A stretch of DNA of 64,000 bases from FEN-1279 sp964400285. Lineage in GTDB: Bacteria > Bacteroidota > Ignavibacteria > Tepidaquicellales > Tepidaquicellaceae. Made by a program: the position numbers and the translations under genes. The stretch is from NCBI GenBank assembly GCA_964400285.1, contig CAYNTK010000003.1, positions 124,001-188,000 on the forward strand, read 5' to 3'. Under the pieces are notes generated by a model. That model was not told the origin of the DNA and did not search any database. It saw only the letters and a list, made by a program, of their open reading frames with translations. Position 1 is the stretch's first letter. Each line of letters begins with the position of its first letter. This document shows, in pieces, positions 51,083 through 58,847 of this stretch.

Positions 51083-52279
51083 CTAACAACCTCCTATAAC
51101 TCGTTTAGGTTTATTATCCTCACCAGACTTTTGTTTCTCTTTGTTTTTCAAAATAAGTTCAGGAATAATATTACTTGCCTCCGTCCTAAATCTATATGTA
51201 TCTTTTTCCCGTTGATTACTTGCTGAACCGGGATCTTTAAAAAACAATATATCATTTTTAAATTGTTCAAATCCACCTTTAAGTATATAAATATCAGAAA
51301 ATCCAAGTTTAGCAGAAATATAGGCTGCTCTTTTTTCCGTAAGTTCATCATCAGCTACAAATACATTCTTTTTATTCTTTAATGAGAGTAAATTGTCAGC
51401 ATTCTTTTCAAAAAGATTTTCAAAAGTAAAATTCTTAGAATTAGGTAAATTTAAAGAATCAAAATCTTTTTTAGCTCTAAAATCAAAAATCTGAATTGAT
51501 TTATCATTATCGATAATTCTGAATGCGAGTTCGTCAACTGTCATAATTTTGGTCTTATAAGAACTGATTAAATCATCATTATGTGCTTTACTTATTAAAT
51601 TTTCTTTTCTATCAGGTAAAGCAAAAGCAGAAATTGCAATAATAACAGCAATAGCTGTAAGAGAATAATAAAGTAATATAGGTTTATACAATGGATTTAT
51701 TTCACCATTAACTTTTTTTTCAACGAAAGATGTCGCCCAAAAAGCTATAACAGCCACAAGAGTCAATAAAAATGCGAAAAGAGACTGTGACATCCCAAGT
51801 GCGTCAAATATTGTTACAAATCCCCAAGCTTCCGATAAATATAATTTTTCGAACAAAGGATAACCTTCAGCAAATATTAAAACTCCGAGAAACGAACCTC
51901 CAATAAAAATCATTGCATCAATTTTCCCAATCGCTGCCGCACAAACACTCGTTCCGGGACAAAATCCTCCAATAACAAAACCAAGCCCCATTATCAATCC
52001 TCCTATTATTGCAGACCACAAAAACGTAGGATTTATATATACAAGGCTCATATCAAGTAATCCCCAGTGATTTAGGGCAATTACACCTATCATTGCAGTT
52101 ACTCCGGCAGTAAAGAAAACTCTTAAAACTGTAAAATCATAACCGTAAAATAAACCCACGAGTTTTTTTGAAGAAGAAAACCCTGCCTGCTCGAGAATAA
52201 AACCGAATGCTATTCCGATAAATAAAGCAACAATAAAATTTAATTCATTTCCGATTATATCAGGAACTAATGGTCCCAT
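51083..52279 (-). CDS. YeeE/YedE-type sulfur transporter half with rhodanese-like domain and C-terminal Gly-Gly-Cys
   Basis: A 398-residue inner-membrane protein. Residues 1-215 contain about seven helices and the YeeE hallmark 'GGFCPGTSVCAAAIGKIDA' with two Cys; YeeE/TsuA proteins import thiosulfate using such conserved cysteines. Residues about 245-345 resemble a rhodanese domain ('VDELAFRIIDNDKSIQIFDF', 'LTEKRAAYISAKLGFSDIYI', 'LKGGFEQFKND'), but the catalytic loop reads 'VFVADDELTEKRA' with no Cys. The protein ends 'NKPKRVIGGC', placing a Cys as the last residue on a flexible charged tail. The second half of the transporter is the next gene upstream. Confidence 0.85.
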   Translation of the reverse strand: MGPLVPDIIGNELNFIVALFIGIAFGFILEQAGFSSSKKLVGLFYGYDFTVLRVFFTAGVTAMIGVIALNHWGLLDMSLVYINPTFLWSAIIGGLIMGLGFVIGGFCPGTSVCAAAIGKIDAMIFIGGSFLGVLIFAEGYPLFEKLYLSEAWGFVTIFDALGMSQSLFAFLLTLVAVIAFWATSFVEKKVNGEINPLYKPILLYYSLTAIAVIIAISAFALPDRKENLISKAHNDDLISSYKTKIMTVDELAFRIIDNDKSIQIFDFRAKKDFDSLNLPNSKNFTFENLFEKNADNLLSLKNKKNVFVADDELTEKRAAYISAKLGFSDIYILKGGFEQFKNDILFFKDPGSASNQREKDTYRFRTEASNIIPELILKNKEKQKSGEDNKPKRVIGGC

Positions 52280-52304
52280 CTTTTTTAACTCCTATTTTTA
52301 AATT

Positions 52305-52820
52305 TTAAATCCACATTTTTCTGAAAAAATATGCAAACAAATATGCTCCACCAAAAATTGCCATCATAGTTATAATTCCTCCTGCAGAAAGCACAGCCAT
52401 ACCCGATAGAGCCGCTCCACTTGTACATCCTCTTCCAAGTTGGGCACCAAAACCAAATAGTAATCCACCAATTAATGCTCCTGCTATCCTGACTCTTGCT
52501 GTACTTTTTGGGGAAAAATCAAGTTTGAATTTTAACCTGTTTGAAATTAATCCCGATATAAATGCCCCTATTATAACTCCTATAACTTCAAACACTAACC
52601 AGTTTTTTAATGGGCTCCCTGTATGCTCTTTGTTATACTCCTGATAAAATTTTGCACCTGAAGTATAACCGGGAAAAATAGATTCAACAACCGATATGTA
52701 AACACTCTTAATAGCACCACTTGCTCCTAATCCCCTTCCAGTTATATAAATTGTTGCAAGTAACAATAAGCCTAAAAAGAATCCTGCTAAATAGGGATTC
52801 ATATACTTTTTTTCATTCAT
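52305..52820 (-). CDS. YeeE/YedE-type sulfur transporter, second half
   Basis: A 171-residue inner-membrane protein with about four to five helices. Its hallmark is 'FGFGAQLGRGCTSGAALSGM', the other conserved Cys loop of the YeeE/YedE family; it also has 'YITGRGLGASGA', a substrate-pore-like loop. In one-piece YeeE proteins both loops occur in one chain; here they are split over two adjacent genes that likely form a heterodimer. It overlaps the cytochrome b gene upstream by 8 nt and is 25 nt before the larger half. Confidence 0.85.
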   Translation of the reverse strand: MNEKKYMNPYLAGFFLGLLLLATIYITGRGLGASGAIKSVYISVVESIFPGYTSGAKFYQEYNKEHTGSPLKNWLVFEVIGVIIGAFISGLISNRLKFKLDFSPKSTARVRIAGALIGGLLFGFGAQLGRGCTSGAALSGMAVLSAGGIITMMAIFGGAYLFAYFFRKMWI

Positions 52821-53490
52821 AAACTACCTCGTTATTTATTTCTTTTTTTTCAATACTATCTTTTTCTGTATCGTTTTTGTAATTACTTTCGAGTTCTTCA
52901 TAACCAGTAATCATTGCTTTAAGATTTGAAGTTAGAGTTTCACCAGTAGTAATTAAATAGAGGTGGACAATAATAAAACCAATCAATAGAAAAGCTCCAG
53001 CGGTATGAAAAAGTGCAATAACTTCAATAGAGTTAATATTTAATCCTTGTGTCACACCCTCTTGAGGATAGCGATAAAACATATAAAGAAGACCCGAAAC
53101 CACCATTACAGGAATAACAAGAATTTTCAAACCTAAATAAACAAGTTTTTGTAAAGGATTGAGTTTACTTAGAACTGTTTTCTTTGTAGGATGAGAAGAA
53201 TTGCTAAAAATTCCAAAGAAATAATAAAAAATTTGAGCTTTTAAATTTTTCATTGTAGGAAGATACTGCCTCCACTCACCAGTAGCAAAATGCCAAAAGA
53301 TTGCAAATATAATTAAGACAATAAAAGCATAAGATGCAATATTGTGGTAATTAACAGCGTTTTGGTATCCGAAAAAACTGTAGGAACCATGAATTTCAAA
53401 ACCTGTAAAGGCAAGAAAAAATATTAAAACAGACTGGGTCCAATGCCAGAATCTTTCGAATGCTTTGTAAATATAAACTTTTTGCTTCAT
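52813..53490 (-). CDS. Membrane cytochrome b (thiosulfate/formate dehydrogenase gamma-type)
   Basis: A 225-residue integral membrane protein with four to five helices. Histidines suited for two b hemes are in 'AFERFWHWTQSVLIFFLAF' (His16), 'NYHNIASYAFIVLIIFAIFW', 'ALFHTAGAFLLIGF' and 'IVHLYLITTGETLTSNLKAM'. The final 'TTGETLTSNLKAMITGYEEL' motif is typical of cytochrome b subunits that pair with octaheme tetrathionate-reductase-like proteins. It should pass electrons from quinol to the periplasmic multiheme protein encoded directly upstream (4-nt overlap). The charged tail after residue 200 is cytoplasmic. Confidence 0.85.
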   Translation of the reverse strand: MKQKVYIYKAFERFWHWTQSVLIFFLAFTGFEIHGSYSFFGYQNAVNYHNIASYAFIVLIIFAIFWHFATGEWRQYLPTMKNLKAQIFYYFFGIFSNSSHPTKKTVLSKLNPLQKLVYLGLKILVIPVMVVSGLLYMFYRYPQEGVTQGLNINSIEVIALFHTAGAFLLIGFIIVHLYLITTGETLTSNLKAMITGYEELESNYKNDTEKDSIEKKEINNEVVYE

Positions 53491-55061
53491 TTCTTTTTCT
53501 TATTTTTTTTTGAAGAAATTATCCTTAATGTACTGTGTGAAAATACACCAACTAATGAAAGAATTATTATAGTTGTCCCTGCAGTTTCTATAAAGCTATT
53601 ATAATCCCTTGCAGGCATATAAAAATCAGTAAGTCCAGCAAGCCGGCTTCCATTTCTTGTATGACATTCAACACACTTGACTGAATTTTCTTTAGTCGAA
53701 ACCATATGATTTATAGGCCAATACATTTTAGTCTCAATAAAAGAAAGATTGTTGCTAAAAGGAAGCCCCAATTCTTTCATTCCTACATCCAGAGCTTTTA
53801 AACAATCAAAATCTTTCCAAAAAGCCCCTACACCTACTTTAGGGTCAAATAGCTTTGGGATTGCAAGCATTTTGTAAACTGGGTCAAAACATTGAATAGT
53901 TTTCATCGTTTTAACAGGAACAATTTTAGATTCTTTATCATTATAAGAACCATTGAAATTATTTAAAATCAATGGCACCGTAGTATCTTGTATAATATCT
54001 CCTTTGAGATAATGGTCTGCTGTTCCATTAAACCAAATATAATCAGGTTTTAATTTTCTACCCCATTTAAAACTGCCTTTAGTAGAAAGATAAATATGGT
54101 CTCCCAAAGAATCGGTTATTTCATATGGTTCACCATCTTTTAGTTTACCAGCAGTTGACCAATCCCATTCAATTTTAGTAGAATTCACTTTTGCATAAAC
54201 AGGTATATGGCAGGTCTGACAAGCAACTTTCAGTGTATGCTTGTTTAAAGTTGCATCACTGTGTGGATTTTGTGAATGACATTGTTCACAGGTAGAACGA
54301 TTTTTATTCATAGATGCAAGTGAATATAACTGACCCTGAATATTATGTTTTTCTGTTATGTGGCAGTCAACACAGACTAGATCACTCCCATCAGTCGCCA
54401 TATGGACATCTATGTTTTTTGTTGGTTCAAACATAGATTTTTCTAAATCACCATGTTTTACATTATTGCCACCTCCTCCATAAAAATGACAAACACCACA
54501 ATTAGAACGTTTAGGCCTCCCTATATTCTGAGCAATATACGAAAAATCCAAATTCGGGTCAGGAGCGCCACCTTTTTCTTGAGCTTTCGCATAAGTTTCC
54601 GTATTATCGTGACAAACAAGACAATCAATATTTTTTGATTCTTCAAAATTAAATGTTTTCGAAGATGTCATACCATATCCAATATGGCATTTTGCACAAG
54701 CAAGTTCATTACCCTCGGCTCCTAAACAAAAATTATTAATTGCATTTTTTTTACCAAGATAAACAATTCCTTTCCCTTCAATATAAGTAGGTTCTTCCCA
54801 ATTCCAGTGATTAGACTTCATAACCTCAATGTGCCTTTCAGTATGACAGGAAATACAAGCTTCAGTAACTTGTTGGGGAGAAGAAAATTTTTTCTTTAGG
54901 ACTTCAAATTTTGTATGCTGAACAGAAGGAACCTTTTTAACCGAATATTTTTCTTTTAAAAGGGATAAATTCGATAATTCTTTTTTATTTGGGCGTAAAA
55001 AGGTTACAGCTCCAACAATTATCAATCCAAAAAGAAATAAAAACAAAAATATTTTTTTCAT
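53487..55061 (-). CDS. Octaheme tetrathionate-reductase-family cytochrome c
   Basis: A 524-residue periplasmic protein with a membrane anchor at each end (residues about 4-22, and about 490-510 followed by a KKNKKKKK tail). It has eight CxxCH heme motifs: CISCH 69, CAKCH 122, CLVCH 147, CGVCH 188, CVDCH 230, CEQCH 258, CQTCH 281 and CVECH 463. 'NNFCLGAEGNELACAKCHIG' and 'CLVCHDNTETYAKA' match the family of Shewanella octaheme tetrathionate reductase (Otr), which reduces tetrathionate and also nitrite or hydroxylamine in vitro. With the cytochrome b and sulfur transporter genes downstream, a sulfur oxyanion is the likelier substrate. Direction of catalysis in vivo is not known. Confidence 0.88.
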   Translation of the reverse strand: MKKIFLFLFLFGLIIVGAVTFLRPNKKELSNLSLLKEKYSVKKVPSVQHTKFEVLKKKFSSPQQVTEACISCHTERHIEVMKSNHWNWEEPTYIEGKGIVYLGKKNAINNFCLGAEGNELACAKCHIGYGMTSSKTFNFEESKNIDCLVCHDNTETYAKAQEKGGAPDPNLDFSYIAQNIGRPKRSNCGVCHFYGGGGNNVKHGDLEKSMFEPTKNIDVHMATDGSDLVCVDCHITEKHNIQGQLYSLASMNKNRSTCEQCHSQNPHSDATLNKHTLKVACQTCHIPVYAKVNSTKIEWDWSTAGKLKDGEPYEITDSLGDHIYLSTKGSFKWGRKLKPDYIWFNGTADHYLKGDIIQDTTVPLILNNFNGSYNDKESKIVPVKTMKTIQCFDPVYKMLAIPKLFDPKVGVGAFWKDFDCLKALDVGMKELGLPFSNNLSFIETKMYWPINHMVSTKENSVKCVECHTRNGSRLAGLTDFYMPARDYNSFIETAGTTIIILSLVGVFSHSTLRIISSKKNKKKK

Positions 55062-55155
55062 AAAAAATTAAAAATAACTTTTTCTTTTTTAAAAACGATA
55101 AATTTATTAATTCAAAACGAAATAAAGCAAATCCAAAACAATAATTCACATATTT

Positions 55156-55590
55156 TTAATTTCTGCGTAATTTATCAGAAATAAAAACATCTGATAATTT
55201 ATTCAAGGCATTTTCTAATATATACAATTCTGATTTATTCAGTTTATTTACTATATCTTTTTCACACTCATCAAGTTTTTTATTTATCTTATCTTTTGTA
55301 GTCAAACCCTTTTCGGTCAAATAAACTTTTAAAGTTCTTTTATCATTCTTATTTCTAATACCTTTCAAATACCCATTTTTAATGAGCTTATCTAACACAC
55401 GGCTACTACGAGAAACTGATAATCCCATTTTTTTAGATAACTGGTTACAAGTGTATACTTCATCAGGTTTTACAGATAATAGCCCATTGTATTCTGCAGG
55501 TGATAGAAAATATTCTCTTTGAATACTGTCTTCCTTGTCAAGACATTTTTTTTTAAGATTTGATATTAAGTCAAAAATTCTATCAGCCAT
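55156..55590 (-). CDS. MarR-family transcriptional regulator
   Basis: A 144-residue winged-helix regulator. 'YTCNQLSKKMGLSVSRSSRV' is the recognition helix and 'LDKLIKNGYLKGIRNKNDKR' the wing of the MarR fold; terminal helices form the dimer. Cys16, Cys48 and a third Cys near 109 could sense oxidation or reactive sulfur, as in some MarR-type sensors, but this is inference. It lies 94 bp upstream of the octaheme cytochrome gene on the same strand and is the natural candidate for its regulator, probably acting in the gap 55062-55155. Confidence 0.87.
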   Translation of the reverse strand: MADRIFDLISNLKKKCLDKEDSIQREYFLSPAEYNGLLSVKPDEVYTCNQLSKKMGLSVSRSSRVLDKLIKNGYLKGIRNKNDKRTLKVYLTEKGLTTKDKINKKLDECEKDIVNKLNKSELYILENALNKLSDVFISDKLRRN

Positions 55591-55602
55591 ATGTATTAAA
55601 AA

Positions 55603-55681
55603 AAAATAAAAAATGAAGGAGAAGATGCTTAGAGAGAAAAATTCATCTTATCTAAAAAAGGTTAAAAAAGTCTTCTCCTTC
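55603..55681 (-). terminator. Terminator between the thioredoxin gene and the MarR gene, with alternative pairing
   Basis: GAAGGAGAAGA (55615-55625) and TCTTCTCCTTC (55671-55681) form an 11-bp perfect stem; the minus-strand transcript then reads ATTTTTTATTTTTTTTT. Inside the 45-nt loop AAGATG can instead pair with the overlapping CATCTT, so two structures compete. Confidence 0.75.
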
Positions 55682-55694
55682 AGGAACAAAAATT

Positions 55695-56219
55695 TTAGTT
55701 TTTACTTTTTAATAGTACTTCTTCAATTGCCTGTTTAAAAGACTCTTTCGGCATAGCACCCATTGACATCTGCGGCTGACCATCTTTTGGAATGAACAAA
55801 ATAGAAGGTATGCTCCTAATTCCAAATACCGCTGCTAGTTCCTGCTCTTTTTCGGTATCTACTTTATAAATATTAATTTTTCCTGCATATTCATTAGATA
55901 GTTCTTCGAGAACAGGAGCAACCATTTTACAGGGACCACACCAGTCTGCATAAAAATCTACTATACAAGGAAGTTCACCTTCGAATTTCCAGTCTTTATT
56001 TACTTCATAATTGAATATTTTTTCTTTAAATGTTTGTGCAGTTAAATGTTCCATATTTCCTTTCTTAATGTTTTGTTGATTGTTATTTAAAACTTTTTGA
56101 TTATCATTTTTACTATTCTGACTTTCTGTATTGCCTTTTCCGCAACCTTCTGAAGTTAACATTATACCAATAGTTAAAAAAATTGTTAAGATAGTTCCAA
56201 TAATTATTTTATTTTTCAT
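55695..56219 (-). CDS. Thioredoxin, lipoprotein form with probable internal start
   Basis: A 174-residue protein. Residues 1-26 are a lipoprotein signal ending 'TSEGCGKG' (Cys26), followed by an Asn/Gln/Lys-rich linker to about residue 55, then a complete thioredoxin domain: 'MEHLTAQTFKEKIFNYE', 'IVDFYADWCGPCKMVAPVLE' (active site CGPC) and cis-Pro in 'FGIRSIPSILF'. The domain's own Met56 (ATG 56054) is where stand-alone Bacteroidota thioredoxins start, and AAAGGA lies just upstream of it. So both an envelope-anchored and a soluble form may be made. It is first of the thioredoxin-MarR-sulfur gene row. Confidence 0.88.
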   Translation of the reverse strand: MKNKIIIGTILTIFLTIGIMLTSEGCGKGNTESQNSKNDNQKVLNNNQQNIKKGNMEHLTAQTFKEKIFNYEVNKDWKFEGELPCIVDFYADWCGPCKMVAPVLEELSNEYAGKINIYKVDTEKEQELAAVFGIRSIPSILFIPKDGQPQMSMGAMPKESFKQAIEEVLLKSKN

Positions 56220-56306
56220 ATTTTTAAATTATTTGTTAATAGCAAATGTTGTTAATAGCAACTTAATATAAATAAAATAAAAAGTCAAGGGGTTTTTTGT
56301 AACACA

Positions 56307-56942
56307 TTATTTAAAATCTTCTATATTTATACTATTGTCACAAATTTCATTATCTTCTTTTTCATTCGTGGCAAGTATTAATATTCCTCGGCTTATTTGT
56401 TCTTTGGCAATTTTATAAACAACGGAAACTCCATCTTCATCAAGATTTGTTCGTGGTTCGTCCATTAAAAGCAATGGTGGGTTATTTAAAATAGCGAAAG
56501 CAAGTTTTAATCTTTGTTTCATACCCGACGAATAGTTTCTTATTAAATCATTTTTTCTTTTATAGAGCCCCACTTTATCAAGCAAATATTTAATTTCTTC
56601 TTCTTTATTTTTTTTATTAATAACTTTTAAGTCATAAAAGAATTCAAGATTTTCCCAACCGGAAAACTCGTCGTAAAGATTAATATATGGAGCGAAAAAA
56701 CCAATATTATAATAAAATTCTTCTTTTGTTATTCTTTGTTTATTTATTATAAGTTCTATTTTACCTTTGTCACACCTTATTAAATGTGAGATAACTTTAA
56801 GTAATGTGGATTTTCCACTTCCATTTCTTCCATTTATAGCAAGTGACGATTTTTCAATAAGATTAATATTGAGATTTTTAAAAACTATTTTCCCGTTATA
56901 ATTTTTCGATAAGTCTTCACATAATAGATTAATGCTTTTCAT
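56307..56942 (-). CDS. ABC transporter ATP-binding protein, CcmA-like
   Basis: A 211-residue single ATPase domain. Walker A 'INGRNGSGKSTLLKV', signature 'YSSGMKQRLKLAFAIL', Walker B 'PPLLLMDEPRTNLDEDG'. The switch (H-loop) position reads 'LATNEKED', with Asn rather than the usual His. The small size and signature resemble CcmA, the ATPase of the heme/cytochrome c maturation exporter, which would suit the octaheme cytochrome nearby, but no ccmB or other maturation gene is adjacent, so another substrate is possible. It follows the thioesterase gene by 15 nt. Confidence 0.75.
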   Translation of the reverse strand: MKSINLLCEDLSKNYNGKIVFKNLNINLIEKSSLAINGRNGSGKSTLLKVISHLIRCDKGKIELIINKQRITKEEFYYNIGFFAPYINLYDEFSGWENLEFFYDLKVINKKNKEEEIKYLLDKVGLYKRKNDLIRNYSSGMKQRLKLAFAILNNPPLLLMDEPRTNLDEDGVSVVYKIAKEQISRGILILATNEKEDNEICDNSINIEDFK

Positions 56943-56957
56943 AAATACATTAAAAAT

Positions 56958-57431
56958 TTAGTCAACTAAACCAGATTTTTCCTTTAATCTATATTCTCTT
57001 CTTTTTAATGCTTGTTCAAACCGTCTAATCTCTTCTTCTGTTTCTGGTTTAATACTTGGTACCGATATTGGCTTTTTTGTTTCACTATCAACATTTACAA
57101 AAGTAAGATAAGCACTATTTGAGTGGAAAGTTTCTCCTGTCTTAATTTTTTCAACTTCAACCTTTACTCCTACCTCCATTGAAGTTTTGAATGTCCTATT
57201 AACAGAAGCTTTCAATCTTACAATATCACCAAGTTTAATTGGTAAATGAAACCGTAAATTATCTACTTGAGCAGTTACAGCAATATTATTTGAATGTCTT
57301 GAAGCAGAAAGTGCTGCTGCAATATCTATCCAGTGCATTAATCTTCCTCCAAGAAGATTTCCAAGCATATTTGTATCATTAGGTAAAACAAGTTCAATCA
57401 TTTCAACTTGTGAATCTTTAACTGATTTCAT
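56958..57431 (-). CDS. Acyl-CoA thioesterase (hot-dog fold, YciA/BACH-like)
   Basis: A 157-residue hot-dog enzyme. Typical text: 'VLPNDTNMLGNLLGGRLMHW' (catalytic Asn/Asp region), 'IDIAAALSASRHSNNIAVTA', 'VDNLRFHLPIKLGDIVRLKA' and 'KTGETFHSNSAYLTFVNVD'. Members hydrolyse a broad range of acyl-CoA thioesters and form hexamers. The charged C-terminus (about residues 130-157) is longer than the minimal fold. It overlaps bamD by four bases (ATGA), showing translational coupling. Confidence 0.87.
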   Translation of the reverse strand: MKSVKDSQVEMIELVLPNDTNMLGNLLGGRLMHWIDIAAALSASRHSNNIAVTAQVDNLRFHLPIKLGDIVRLKASVNRTFKTSMEVGVKVEVEKIKTGETFHSNSAYLTFVNVDSETKKPISVPSIKPETEEEIRRFEQALKRREYRLKEKSGLVD

Positions 57432-58192
57432 AAATTTTTTAAATTATTTTTTATTCGTTCGACTCTACTTAAATATTCACTTTTAGGGAATTTTTTTTCA
57501 AATCTTTCGACTTCTTTTAAAGCATCTTGAGTTTTTTTCTTATAAATTAACGCTTGAATTTTCCCAAATAGAGCATCATCAGCATAATCTGTTTCAAAAT
57601 ATTCTTGAAGAACATTTTCAAAATAATAAATAGCGGCTTTATAGTTTTCCATTGTCATATACAATTCACCACTTTTGAATTCCTTATAAGCTAATTTATT
57701 TTTTAGTTCTTTAATTTTTGCTTCTGCTTCAACCGATAATTTATCACCAGGATATAGTTCAAGAAAATTTTGAAATTCAATTATTGCATACTTTGTATAA
57801 GTCTGGTCTAAAGGATATTCTGGAGATAAGCCATAATAGCACATTGCAAGTTGATAACGTCCTTTAAGAGCATATTGACTTGTAGAATAATTCTTTAACA
57901 AGTTTTCAAATTCAGATGCTGCAAGGATATATTCTTTTCTTTTGTAATAACACATAGCGAGATAATATTGTGCCTTATCAACAACATTTGTTCCAGAAAA
58001 TTTTATTTTAATTAAAGAAAAATCATCAATAGCTTGCAGATAATCCTTCTTATCATAATTCCTCATCGCAATTTTCAAAGCTTTTTCTGGGTCATCAGTC
58101 TGAATATCACTCACTCCAGAAGAAGAACATGAATAAACCACAAGCGATAAAGCAAACATAAACGTGGAATAAAATATTCGTAAATTTCTCAT
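57428..58192 (-). CDS. bamD: Outer-membrane assembly lipoprotein BamD
   Basis: A 254-residue lipoprotein of the Bam complex. ATG 58192 is chosen because it gives a clean lipoprotein signal with 'LVVYSCSSSG' (Cys22); an in-frame TTG 21 nt upstream is less likely. The mature protein is TPR-like: 'DPEKALKIAMRNYDKKDYLQ', 'AQYYLAMCYYKRKEYILAAS', 'EFENLLKNYSTSQYALKGRY', 'FQNFLELYPGD', 'YKAAIYYFENVLQEYFETDY'. The YfiO/BamD pattern is clear. It works with BamA, encoded far away at 11852-14224. The thioesterase downstream overlaps it by four bases. Confidence 0.92.
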   Translation of the reverse strand: MRNLRIFYSTFMFALSLVVYSCSSSGVSDIQTDDPEKALKIAMRNYDKKDYLQAIDDFSLIKIKFSGTNVVDKAQYYLAMCYYKRKEYILAASEFENLLKNYSTSQYALKGRYQLAMCYYGLSPEYPLDQTYTKYAIIEFQNFLELYPGDKLSVEAEAKIKELKNKLAYKEFKSGELYMTMENYKAAIYYFENVLQEYFETDYADDALFGKIQALIYKKKTQDALKEVERFEKKFPKSEYLSRVERIKNNLKNL

Positions 58193-58217
58193 TATTATAT
58201 TTAATAGTTTCAAAATA

Positions 58218-58847
58218 TTATTTACTTCTTATTATAAAAAATAATACGATTGTAACAGCTGAAGATAAAGTCACTAGACCTGGGATAAATACTTTTTCCC
58301 ATATTCCCTGATTAGGTAAAGTTCCTTTTAAAAAACCATACCCACCTCTTTCTATATCTTCGATATTTTCAAGATAAAAAAAATCTTCATTAAAATTAGA
58401 CATATTTTTGCTATATATCAAGCTATCAGTATTTTTCTTTTTTATAGAACAATCGTAAGATATTTCAATTCTTCTTTTAACCTTTCTATTTTTTAATATA
58501 GAACCAAAAATATCGATATATTTCGTTTTAAAATTAATATTATTAAAATCCACAATAAAATCATAATTTGAGCAATCAGATTCCCATATTATTTTATTAT
58601 TTGGAAATTTTTGTTTCAATTTCATATAAAAGTATTCACTAATTTCAGATACACCATCAACTTTTACACAAAATAAATTATTGTTACCTAATAATATAAA
58701 TTGGTTTTCAAGTGAGATTAGATTTTTTTCCATTAATTTTGAATAAATTCTAAGATTTGTTATAAATTCATCTTCCTGAACATTTTGAGAATGTAAAAAG
58801 CCATAAAAACCAAAAAAAATTATATTAAAAAATAAAACTAATCTCAT
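58218..58847 (-). CDS. Exported protein with C-terminal membrane helix, function unknown
   Basis: A 209-residue protein I do not recognise. It has a signal peptide ending FLHSQ, a mixed alpha/beta middle ('FCVKVDGVSEISEYFYMKLK', 'DIFGSILKNRKVKRRIEISY') and one C-terminal transmembrane helix ('FIPGLVTLSSAVTIVLFFII') ending in RSK. The middle part resembles periplasmic domains built around a 'D.I...F' strand that measure or bind another envelope component, but that is not firm. It is 25 nt upstream of bamD on the same strand, so an envelope-assembly role is worth considering. Confidence 0.65.
   Translation of the reverse strand: MRLVLFFNIIFFGFYGFLHSQNVQEDEFITNLRIYSKLMEKNLISLENQFILLGNNNLFCVKVDGVSEISEYFYMKLKQKFPNNKIIWESDCSNYDFIVDFNNINFKTKYIDIFGSILKNRKVKRRIEISYDCSIKKKNTDSLIYSKNMSNFNEDFFYLENIEDIERGGYGFLKGTLPNQGIWEKVFIPGLVTLSSAVTIVLFFIIRSK

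Noticed and set aside
53487..55061. Octaheme nitrite reductase or hydroxylamine oxidoreductase
   Set aside because: Heme motif spacing and the YeeE/cytochrome b neighbours fit the Otr group better; no CxxCK heme motif typical of nitrite reductase is present.
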